Assembly: GCA_041725895.1 (NCBI GenBank)
Contig: JBGRQA010000015.1
Location: 80,511 to 144,510, forward strand
Direction: 5' to 3'
Source of the DNA: JBGRQA01 sp041725895
GTDB lineage: Bacteria; Bacteroidota; Bacteroidia; Bacteroidales; Marinifilaceae
DNA length: 64,000 nucleotides
Shown piece by piece: positions 44,496 to 51,987 of this stretch (position 1 is the first letter of the stretch; every line of letters starts with the position of its first letter). The notes under the pieces are model-generated. The model saw nothing but the letters and a program-made list of their open reading frames with translations, was not told where the DNA came from and did no database searches. The translations under genes were made by a program, and so were the position numbers.

Positions 44496-45341
44496 TTACT
44501 CCATCCGGTTAAAGTAGTTTCCAAATTGGTTGACAGACTTTAGAAAATGATTTGGTGTTTTTCCAGTTACTTTTTTGAATGAATGAATAAAATGAGCTTG
44601 GTCGTAGTATGCCACATAGTATGCTTTTATTGCCTCCTTGTTTTCTTTACAATCTTTTTGTAAAAGTTGGTACAGATGTTTGAAGCGTATGGATTGCGAC
44701 CAGGATTTGATATTTTGACCAACGATTTCGGAAAAGACCCTGTTCAAGTGTCTTTTAGACCAATTTGTTTGTTCGGATAGTTCCGTTAGAGAGACCAAGC
44801 CATTGGACGAGATGATTCTTTTTGTCACTTGTTCCACGATAGGTTCCTGAAACTTAGGCCTTGATAATTTAGAAAGGAGAAAACTTTGAAAAACATGCAC
44901 TTTATCCTGATCACTACAGGCTTCAAACATTTGCTCCTTTAAGATCGTGGTTTCTTTACAGAAGATATCTTCAAGATTTAGGAACAAGTCTTTGGTGGCG
45001 AAGAGTTGTCCGGCAAAAAAACGATAGGCACCCGTGGGTGTAAAACTAACACCTAAGGAGGTGACTGGCTCTAAACCTTTCAATGTTAAAGCATACGACT
45101 GTTGTCCGATAAGTGTGAAATTATTAGAGTAAGTTGAAAGGCTTCGGCCATTGAGAGAAACGGTTTGATAATCGCCTTTTAAGGTGTAAATTAGATTAAC
45201 ATTTCCTGATGGAATAACCATTCGCAAATCCTCAGAATGCATATCGTACGAACTCTCAAATAGCCATATTTTATCGATGAAGGGCTTTAGAATTGGATGT
45301 ATTTCAAATTGTTTTAAATTCACTCTGTAAAATGTTGTCAC
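44496..45341 (-). CDS. AraC-family transcription regulator
   Basis: A 281-residue protein. The N-terminal 150 residues are a beta-rich sensor part (MVIPSGNVNLIYTLKGDYQT; ALTLKGLEPVTSLGVSFTP TG). The C-terminus carries two helix-turn-helix units: LVSLTELSEQTNWSKRHLNR and KAYYVAYYDQAHFIHSFKKV TGKTPNHF, the latter the AraC signature. Ligand unknown. It may regulate the LCM-family gene just downstream. Confidence 0.9.
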   Translation of the reverse strand: MTTFYRVNLKQFEIHPILKPFIDKIWLFESSYDMHSEDLRMVIPSGNVNLIYTLKGDYQTVSLNGRSLSTYSNNFTLIGQQSYALTLKGLEPVTSLGVSFTPTGAYRFFAGQLFATKDLFLNLEDIFCKETTILKEQMFEACSDQDKVHVFQSFLLSKLSRPKFQEPIVEQVTKRIISSNGLVSLTELSEQTNWSKRHLNRVFSEIVGQNIKSWSQSIRFKHLYQLLQKDCKENKEAIKAYYVAYYDQAHFIHSFKKVTGKTPNHFLKSVNQFGNYFNRME

Positions 45342-45491
45342 AAAAGAAATTTGGATGTACCGTCTTCTAAGGTTCCCTAATTACCAGGATGCAGTAATGC
45401 TGCCTGTGCTGAAGTCAGGGAATTGAAGTTGTATGCGACACTTCATTAGGTTGTTGACTCGGTGTCTTACTGCCCGGTTAGCAGTAGTTGT

Positions 45492-46496
45492 TTATTCAAG
45501 CAGTTCAATATTTTTAGTCAACCTTGATGCAAATTCATCAACATCCTTAAATAACTCCTTTCTTTTTCCTTTTACATATTCCTCCAAAGTAACTTTGGGT
45601 ATTTCAACTCGAAATATTTTATTCATATAGACCATTTCACCAGGATATTCATAGAAGATTTTTCCTTCTGGATAATTATTTTCCTTTTGCCAAACTTCAA
45701 AACCCTGAAAAAAACAATCGTGTTTTGGCAAGGTAATTTCATTGAAAAAGTTTTCATCAATTTCTTTTATAAATCGATACAGTCCATGTATCTCCACAGC
45801 GAAACATTTGTCCATTTTCTTTACCGGATAGCCTAGTCGTTGATAGGCCTTACAAAGCTCTTGAAGGCTGAAGTTTATGGCGTCTACATCTCTTTGATAA
45901 ATAGCCATAAAACTTCTAACAAAATGTTCCTCAAATGAAGTAATTTTCTTGGTCAGAAACTTATGAGCTTTCTCTATAGCAGAAACTGCAAATTCTTTTT
46001 GATTGTAATACATTACTTTCAGTAAGTTTACGGCAACTTCTGTACAATAGATTCCCTTTGATTGAGGCAAATCTTTTGGGAAAAAGGATTCAACAATTTT
46101 AAAGTCATTACTTGCAAAAGCAGAAAGTACGTTCAAGAGCAAATTTGAATGATCTGTGCCACTTGCCAGCATAGAATGGTGCAAAAGTTGATGTCGGCTA
46201 ACCTGAAAGATTACATCATTTAATATCTTGTAATCCATTTTTTCAAAAGCATGGAGATAGCCAAAATCCACAATCGTATCAAGAATAGACAGATATCGTT
46301 TGGGCTTGATATATGGCCAATCAGGTCTTGCTTGTTCTCGAGCCTTATGCTCATCCTCTAGATATTTTTGATAAGCTTTTATATCCCATGCCCTAAATTC
46401 CTCCCAGTTTCTGGGAGGATAGTAATACCCCCATTTATTGAAACTCTCTTGGGATTTTTCATTGTAAAGTTTGATATATTTTTTTGCGTTTTTCAT
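45492..46496 (-). CDS. Imm49-like immunity-type protein
   Basis: A 334-residue all-helical cytosolic protein. Central segments FQVSRHQLLHHSMLASGTDH, NLLLNVLSAFASNDFKIVES, FFPKDLPQSKGIYCTEVAVN and VKKMDKCFAVEIHGLYRFIK resemble the Imm49 immunity family (resting on my recollection of family shape; no search made). No adjacent toxin. Together with the SUKH-like gene it forms a block of orphan immunity genes. It has a promoter-like module at 46685-46738, about 190 bp upstream. Confidence 0.6.
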   Translation of the reverse strand: MKNAKKYIKLYNEKSQESFNKWGYYYPPRNWEEFRAWDIKAYQKYLEDEHKAREQARPDWPYIKPKRYLSILDTIVDFGYLHAFEKMDYKILNDVIFQVSRHQLLHHSMLASGTDHSNLLLNVLSAFASNDFKIVESFFPKDLPQSKGIYCTEVAVNLLKVMYYNQKEFAVSAIEKAHKFLTKKITSFEEHFVRSFMAIYQRDVDAINFSLQELCKAYQRLGYPVKKMDKCFAVEIHGLYRFIKEIDENFFNEITLPKHDCFFQGFEVWQKENNYPEGKIFYEYPGEMVYMNKIFRVEIPKVTLEEYVKGKRKELFKDVDEFASRLTKNIELLE

Positions 46497-47094
46497 TTCT
46501 CAAATTATTTGTAATGTTTCGCGGGTATGGCGTCGTGCTCCTGATGCATAGGGAAAGGTTTGTTGTTCTATCGTTCAGTCGTGAACTTTGAAATTCAGCC
46601 GAGTCTTAACGCGTCATTCGCTATGACCCGCATGTGTGTCTTACGTGTACAAAGATCACAATAATTGCAGGCTTTGTGCAAATCACAAAATTGCAAATTT
46701 AATTGGTCTGAGTAGAACAATAGGTTAAGTATTTTAGGACTGTCATACCCCTTGCTCGAATATAGGGAGGGGGCAGGAATCAATGCCGGATGTTACAAAC
46801 AAGTCCCTCAAGGAAGATGCGAACTATTCTTCCTATAACTTAATTTCGAAAATTGGGACCGAATACGTTCTGTGAACCCCTCATGTATGGCTTAACCTGA
46901 AATAGTGAATGAATCGATTAACCCATAGTGTTCACTCTGTAACCATGTCGTAGGTATACCCCTTTTCCGATATTTGTCGGGATAAAGTGGTGGAGCCTAC
47001 GTTATAGTTGCGGAGTAAGAATAGAGAGAGTTTCGAAAGGCTGTCGCTTTGGTAGAAAGTTGCTTGGTTGTGAGTCAGTGTTTTATTTGCTCTC
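46497..47094. other. Spacer upstream of the Imm49-like gene
   Basis: It holds the second copy of the 17-bp junction-like sequence (46615-46631) and a promoter-like module. No gene is supported: small frames at 46595-46783 and 46932-47126 (minus) lack any sign of selection. Confidence 0.5.
46685..46738 (-). promoter_or_regulatory. Shared promoter-like module, copy D (Imm49-like gene)
   Basis: Minus strand: AAAATACTTAACCTATTGTT, a 14-base spacer, then AATTAAATTTGCAATTTT. TAAATTTG fits the TAnnTTTG -7 element; the TTAACCTATTGTT block is the same as in the other copies. Confidence 0.55.
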
Positions 47095-47952
47095 CTAATC
47101 ATTTTGTTTAAGGAAATCAATCTCATTTTTTGATAGATAATCTATCAATTCAGCTACTTTTGAATTCTTTAAACTTTTACGGGCATAAGACAAACCTATT
47201 TCTCTGTAATTTTTAGGTCCATTGTAATTTTTCACTTTAAACCCTATACCACCCTCTACAAAATATTCAGGTAAAAAGGTAATTCCAAGACCAGACATAA
47301 GCAATGTCAAAACTTCATTTTTGCTCTGACAGTTCGCGATTGTATTCCATTTTTCCCCTGAAGTATTCAATATTGAAAGACTTTGTTGATGTGCCTCACA
47401 CGGGGGGCAGTGAATAAATGGTTCCCCGCTCAAATCTATTATTTCGATTACCTCTTTTTTGGCCAATGGATGGCCTTCTGGAATGCAGAGAACGTAGTTC
47501 TCTTTAAGGAGAGGGAAGTACAAGTGTTCTTCAAACTTCCACTCTCGAATCAAAAGGTTTATTTCACATTCACGTCCTATTGGTCTAACATCCCATTCAA
47601 TTTCTCCCAACACCTTTGATGCTTTCCTAAAAAACTCATTCTTGAATTGCTGAGGGAGACTATCCGCTATTCCAATAATTATTTTAGGTTTAAATTTTTC
47701 CTCTTTAAACATCTCAGGTATTGCATTTAATTCTTCCAGAATCCTTTTTGCAATGGGGTACAAATAATGAGCATCTTCTTTTATTTCAACGCCCCGCTTA
47801 TGTCGCAAAAATAGTTCCTTCCCAATCTTTTCTTCTAATTGTTTTAATCCATTGGATATGTTGGGTTGCGAAACAAAACATTTTTCAGCTGCTCTGGAAA
47901 GATTATGTTCTTCATAAACAGCAACAAAAAACCTTAGTAATCTTTCATTCAT
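47095..47952 (-). CDS. LysR-family transcription regulator
   Basis: A 285-residue protein. The N-terminal winged helix is MNERLLRFFVAVYEEHNLSR AAEKCFVSQPNISNGLKQLE, and the effector-binding part follows (IIIGIADSLPQQFKNEFF; YVLCIPEGHPLAKKEVIEI). The gene is divergent from the short-chain dehydrogenase gene, a classic arrangement in which the LysR protein controls its neighbour. The intergenic region has an inverted repeat ACCCT-N8-AGGGT between the -33 and -7 elements of the dehydrogenase promoter. Confidence 0.93.
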   Translation of the reverse strand: MNERLLRFFVAVYEEHNLSRAAEKCFVSQPNISNGLKQLEEKIGKELFLRHKRGVEIKEDAHYLYPIAKRILEELNAIPEMFKEEKFKPKIIIGIADSLPQQFKNEFFRKASKVLGEIEWDVRPIGRECEINLLIREWKFEEHLYFPLLKENYVLCIPEGHPLAKKEVIEIIDLSGEPFIHCPPCEAHQQSLSILNTSGEKWNTIANCQSKNEVLTLLMSGLGITFLPEYFVEGGIGFKVKNYNGPKNYREIGLSYARKSLKNSKVAELIDYLSKNEIDFLKQND

Positions 47953-47988
47953 AAATATAAATTATAACAGGTGTTAGAAAATAGTATT

Positions 47989-48018
47989 TTGACCCTGTAA
48001 AGATAGGGTTTACTTTTG
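47989..48018 (+). promoter_or_regulatory. Promoter of the dehydrogenase gene with overlapping dyad
   Basis: TTG (47989-47991), 19 bases, TACTTTTG (48011-48018) match the Bacteroidota TTG/TAnnTTTG promoter. Between them lies the inverted repeat ACCCT (47992-47996) and AGGGT (48005-48009), in a place where a bound LysR-type protein would affect RNA polymerase. The gene starts 50 bp downstream. Confidence 0.65.
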
Positions 48019-48067
48019 CAAAGTATTAAATAAGAGGTTGAAATTGGAATTCTAAATTTAAATTATC

Positions 48068-48799
48068 ATGAAAAAAAATAGTAAGCTAGTTGTAATTACC
48101 GGAGCAAGCTCAGGATTTGGTTTGGAAATGGCAAAAGAGTTTGCAAAAGACGGTTACCCATTACTTTTAATAGCACGAAGAATTGAAAAGATGGAGGCTT
48201 TAGATCTGCCTAATTCTATGTGTAGAAAAGTAGATGTTACTAATAAAGCAGAGTTTGAAGCAGCCGTTCGCGAAGCGGAAGCAAAATATGGTAAAACAGA
48301 CTTAATTGTCAATAATGCGGGGGTAATGCTTTTAGGTGATATCTCCAGCCAGGATTCAATCGAATGGAAAACCATGCTGGATGTTAATGTTATGGGAGTT
48401 ATGAATGGCATGCAAATAGTCATGAATGATATGAAAGCCAGGAAGAATGGAACTATAATAAATGTTTCTTCTATTGCAGGTGTTCAACCATTTGGAAATC
48501 ATGCTGCTTATTGTGCAAGTAAATATGGTGTAACAGGATTAACCAAAGTAGCCCGAGGAGAAATGTCTCCTTTTAATGTTCGAGTGTTGTCAATAATGCC
48601 GGGAGCAGTAAACACAGAACTTTTGGGACACACAACAGATCAAAATATAATTGATGATTACAATGCCTGGAAAGAGTCTGTTGGAGCAGTTAATATTACT
48701 GCCAATGACGTTGCTAAAACGATTAAATATGCCTACGAGCTTCCGCAGGCAGTTTCATTGCGTGAAATTATTATTACCGACACAATGCAGGACGCGTAA
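48068..48799 (+). CDS. Short-chain dehydrogenase/reductase (SDR) family oxidoreductase
   Basis: A 243-residue protein: TGASSGFGLEMAKEFA (NAD(P)-binding, T-G-x3-G-x-G), DLIVNNAGVMLLG (N-N-A-G), NVSSIAGVQPFGNHAAYCAS K with catalytic Ser, Tyr and Lys (Y-x3-K), and PGAVNTELLGHTTD. R at the end of strand 2 (LLIARRIEKME) suggests NADP. Typical of classical SDRs acting on alcohol/keto groups of unknown small molecules. Divergently controlled by the LysR regulator; closed by an intrinsic terminator at 48836. Confidence 0.93.
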   Translation: MKKNSKLVVITGASSGFGLEMAKEFAKDGYPLLLIARRIEKMEALDLPNSMCRKVDVTNKAEFEAAVREAEAKYGKTDLIVNNAGVMLLGDISSQDSIEWKTMLDVNVMGVMNGMQIVMNDMKARKNGTIINVSSIAGVQPFGNHAAYCASKYGVTGLTKVARGEMSPFNVRVLSIMPGAVNTELLGHTTDQNIIDDYNAWKESVGAVNITANDVAKTIKYAYELPQAVSLREIIITDTMQDA

Positions 48800-48835
48800 T
48801 TCTCAATATTACTAATCAGCTAACCTGTTATTGGG

Positions 48836-48870
48836 AAAAATCACTCTATCATTGTGGTAGGGTGATTTTT
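48836..48870 (+). terminator. Intrinsic terminator after the dehydrogenase gene
   Basis: AAAAATCACTCTATC pairs with GGTAGGGTGATTTTT (two G-T pairs, loop ATTGT). The right arm ends in five T and the left arm begins with five A, so the stem can act in both directions. Confidence 0.8.
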
Positions 48871-49341
48871 GCATTGAGTTTTTTGTTGAATACACTGCTT
48901 TGCCGGTATGGAGTAGTGTTGTTGTGTCTGCAGGTTTGTAGCCAGGCATACACTGTGCCGAAGTGAGGTCCTGAGCCTATTGAAAATTTAATTTTGTGAA
49001 TGAAATCCTCCTGGCTATGCTTTCCTCGGTGTGATTTTGTGGTGAATCTTGTTATGCGAAACGTACAAGTTGTAGGCACGCTATGCTTCGAAATAGGTGC
49101 GCAATTCCATCTGTTTCAACCTTCCCCACGTATACTCTTTACATACTAAGTAAAATTTCGTAAATTATAATTCAATACTGCAAGAGTAAAGAATAGAAGA
49201 AAGTAGAACAATCGTAACACTGCCTGGGAATTAGTTGATTAGTGTTTCTCAGTGGCTGAATTGGGTGCAAAATCTGAACTTTTGGTAAATGCGGAAAACG
49301 GAAGGATAATTGAAGTGTCGTAAACCATTAAATAATATATC
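48871..49341. other. Spacer between dehydrogenase terminator and universal stress gene
   Basis: No gene is recognised. The minus-strand frames at 48849-49079 and 49239-49508 lack family features and one is antisense to a real gene. The promoter of the universal stress gene should be here but is not clear. Confidence 0.45.
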
Positions 49342-50460
49342 ATGGAAGATTCATTAATTACAATTTTGACATTTGAGAAATTGGAGGTAGGCTGTTTTGT
49401 AAAAGAAAAATTTGAGTTTGAAGGGATTGAATGCTTTCTTACCGACGAAGGGATCAAACTTACAGAGGGCCACACTCCCAAGGGAATAAAGTTGAAGGTC
49501 AGAGCCAATGATTCCGAGAGAGCAATCAGAACGGTATTGGAGATTCACAAGCAATATGACTTGGATAAGATTAGGCATGACACCAGTATAGTAGACAAGA
49601 AAAAAATCCTTGTTCCTATCGACCTTTCCGAGGGCTCCATAAACGCCTGTGAATATGCATTTGGAATAGCCGAAAAAACCAATGCTGAGATAAAAATTCT
49701 TTATGTTTATGATGATCCTACCATGACCGGACATTTCAAACATACCACCTCATGGGTAGAGCATGAAAGAATTGATGCGGCAGAAGCCTATAGAAATGCG
49801 CAGGCCGGTTTGCTAAAGTTTGGAAATGCACTGAATAAACAGATTGACAAAAAGTTGCTGAAGGAAGTAAAAATGCACTTCGCACTTCTTAGGGGAACCC
49901 CTGAAGATGTGATTGTGGCCTTAAGCAAAAGATGGGAGCCTGATTTAGTTGTAATGGGGACAAATGGCAAAAAAGAAGATGAGGGTGTTTATAGTGGTAG
50001 CGTTATTCCTAAGGTAATTGAGAATACCAAATACCCCGTACTAACAATCCCTAAAACTGCAGAATACAAGGGGCTTGACATGATAAACATCATGTATGCT
50101 ACAGATTTTAACGAGGCTGATAATACCTCGCTTAACAAGCTGCTTGAAATAGTTTCGCCCTTTGATACGATGATTCATTGTATTCATATTGATATTAAGA
50201 ATGATCCGTTGAAACAGGGGAAAGTTGATGAATTGAATCAGTTCCTTAAGAAGGAGTACAGCGAACACAACATACAATGCAAATTATTTGAAAGCACTGA
50301 CGAGATCAGAGGATTCGAGTATTTTGTTAAAAAGAATGATATTGACTGGATCTCTTTTTCCAATCCCCGAAGAACTCTGTTCTACAAAATATTTCATCCA
50401 GATAAGCTTAAGAAGATGGTATCAACAAGTAAAATACCGATGCTTGTTTTTCCCATTTAG
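49342..50460 (+). CDS. Tandem universal stress protein with N-terminal DUF2007-like domain
   Basis: A 372-residue protein. Residues about 6-75 (ITILTFEKLEVGCFVKEKFE; KLKVRANDSERAIRTVLEIH) look like a DUF2007 signalling domain. Two UspA domains follow: about 87-235 (ILVPIDLSEGSINACEYAF; DLVVMGTNGKKEDEGVYSGS carrying the ATP-loop G-x2-G-x9-G-S type motif) and about 245-372 (IMYATDFNEADNTSLNKLL; ISFSNPRRTLFYKIF). The second lacks the nucleotide loop. Likely binds ATP and senses stress. Single gene, plus strand, with V-ATPase genes further on. Confidence 0.85.
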   Translation: MEDSLITILTFEKLEVGCFVKEKFEFEGIECFLTDEGIKLTEGHTPKGIKLKVRANDSERAIRTVLEIHKQYDLDKIRHDTSIVDKKKILVPIDLSEGSINACEYAFGIAEKTNAEIKILYVYDDPTMTGHFKHTTSWVEHERIDAAEAYRNAQAGLLKFGNALNKQIDKKLLKEVKMHFALLRGTPEDVIVALSKRWEPDLVVMGTNGKKEDEGVYSGSVIPKVIENTKYPVLTIPKTAEYKGLDMINIMYATDFNEADNTSLNKLLEIVSPFDTMIHCIHIDIKNDPLKQGKVDELNQFLKKEYSEHNIQCKLFESTDEIRGFEYFVKKNDIDWISFSNPRRTLFYKIFHPDKLKKMVSTSKIPMLVFPI

Positions 50461-50656
50461 CTGGATTCGTTAGGTTGGCATGAACTTAAGGAGAACCAGT
50501 TTTCCTGATCTTTATTGGGGAAACCCAACGAATGGATGCAGAGGATGAAATATATCCATTCATTTCAATACTATAAAGCTGCCTTTCTTTCACCTCCAGG
50601 GCTTTGGGATAGGTCTCTGGTAGGTGATAGGATTGCTTGTGTTGCTCTTCCTGTCA

Positions 50657-51400
50657 TTATTTTGTTTTTCTGAATTTCTTCCTGTACTCTTTGTCCATTT
50701 TTTCCGTAGCATACTGAATAATCAAGCGGCCGCACTTGTCTTTCCATTTCATTAGGAAATCCTCCACCTCAGCGGGATGCTTTTTCCATAAACCACGTAA
50801 AAGCGTCCCGATTCCTTTCTGAACATATTCCGAACCATCGGACATTAGAGGTTCTATTGTTTCGAATGCATCCTGTAGTTTTAACCCCTTACCTGTCAAC
50901 TCTACCAAAGTTACGGGCACTGCTCTTCGCTTCCATTCCGATTCGGCACCTGTCCAGGCCCTTAACTGCTCGAAGGATATTACCTGATCAGCCATAAAAG
51001 CAGATAATACCAGCATGCACAAAACATCAGTCGTTGCCCAGTTTGAGATACCATAATCAAACCAATTGCCAATCCTGTGAAATGTTTCAACACTGTATTT
51101 CTCCCTTTGGGATTGAAGAAAACTTATGGCAAATGACTTTTCCTCATATTTCCCGTTTTGGAACAAACGATCCCCCAAATCCAAAAAATCATTAATACTC
51201 ATTTCATTGTTCCATTGGGCTATCCATTTGTCCCTTTGCCTTTCGTACACATCTTTGTCTATCCCGAAGCCATCGAAGCCTTCTTTAAAATATTTTGAAT
51301 ACTTTGTGACGATTTCAGGGGTGGCATTGGATTCACAAAAGTTTCGTATTTCCCTGACTTTTGCGTCAATCATTTCGGGAGTACTTTTTCTTGTCATCAT
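50657..51400 (-). CDS. AlkD-like DNA alkylation repair protein
   Basis: A 247-residue all-helical HEAT-like protein. Segments FGIDKDVYERQRDKWIAQW, NWFDYGISNWATTDVLCMLV, AWTGAESEWKRRAVPVTLVE and GSEYVQKGIGTLLRGLWKKH match the DNA alkylation repair (AlkD/AlkC-type) fold, whose members excise bulky alkylated bases without base flipping. Cytosolic. Single gene just downstream of (and same strand as) the V-ATPase operon, 59 bp from the K-subunit gene, so it could be a read-through passenger. Confidence 0.8.
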   Translation of the reverse strand: MMTRKSTPEMIDAKVREIRNFCESNATPEIVTKYSKYFKEGFDGFGIDKDVYERQRDKWIAQWNNEMSINDFLDLGDRLFQNGKYEEKSFAISFLQSQREKYSVETFHRIGNWFDYGISNWATTDVLCMLVLSAFMADQVISFEQLRAWTGAESEWKRRAVPVTLVELTGKGLKLQDAFETIEPLMSDGSEYVQKGIGTLLRGLWKKHPAEVEDFLMKWKDKCGRLIIQYATEKMDKEYRKKFRKTK

Positions 51401-51458
51401 TTCTCATTTCCTATTAGCACCTTTTTTTAATGTTTGCTGCTGAATATACTACGTTAAG

Positions 51459-51914
51459 CTACAAACCTAAGCTAATTAGGAAGGTTGCGGCAAATGCTAT
51501 AATGGCATATAGTTCGGGGAAAACTGCCAACACCATTGTTTTACCAAAAATATCGTGTCCGGAACCAATCCCCGCAATTCCATTGGAAGTTACCCCTCCC
51601 TGGTTCAAGGCCGAGAAAAATGCAACAAAACCAAGTGCTAAACCTGCCGCCAAAATTGCCATCCCCTGGAGTAGAGTTATTTCCGGGGTGATAACTCCTT
51701 GGTTGTTAATAATAAAGAAACCCGCAAATCCGTACAAACCCTGTGTTCCTGGTAGTGCACTTAAAAGCAGGCAAGGACCGAATGCATCGGGCTTTTTCTT
51801 AAGTGCACCTACTGTTGCATTACCACCTTTTGAAACACCAATTGCGCTTCCTACGCCTGAAAAAATAAGCATAATTGCCAATCCAACGTAAGCTAAAATT
51901 ATTGCAGTTGTCAT
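51459..51914 (-). CDS. V/A-type ATPase subunit K (rotor ring proteolipid), Na+-type
   Basis: A 151-residue protein with four membrane segments in two hairpins. It has only one ring carboxylate: Glu134 in VFPELYAI in the second hairpin. The first hairpin has LPGTQGLY (residues 54-61) with Thr57 and Gln58, and Gln105 in SALNQGGVTS. In Enterococcus hirae NtpK the Na+ ligands are L61, T64, Q65, Q110 and E139 in the same contexts. All are preserved here, predicting Na+ rather than H+ transport. Last gene of the operon (74 bp after subunit I). Confidence 0.93.
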   Translation of the reverse strand: MTTAIILAYVGLAIMLIFSGVGSAIGVSKGGNATVGALKKKPDAFGPCLLLSALPGTQGLYGFAGFFIINNQGVITPEITLLQGMAILAAGLALGFVAFFSALNQGGVTSNGIAGIGSGHDIFGKTMVLAVFPELYAIIAFAATFLISLGL

Positions 51915-51987
51915 AGAAAATCTCCTTTTTAAAGTTCAGTAATTATTATTGTTTCAATTTCTCTCGTTTTGTTCATTATATTAGGAT

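Noticed and set aside
46595..47126. Two small minus-strand frames before the Imm49-like gene
   Set aside because: No recognisable protein features, and one of them overlaps the end of the LysR gene.
48849..49079. Minus-strand frame opposite the dehydrogenase terminator
   Set aside because: Overlaps the strong terminator and lacks any protein-like pattern.
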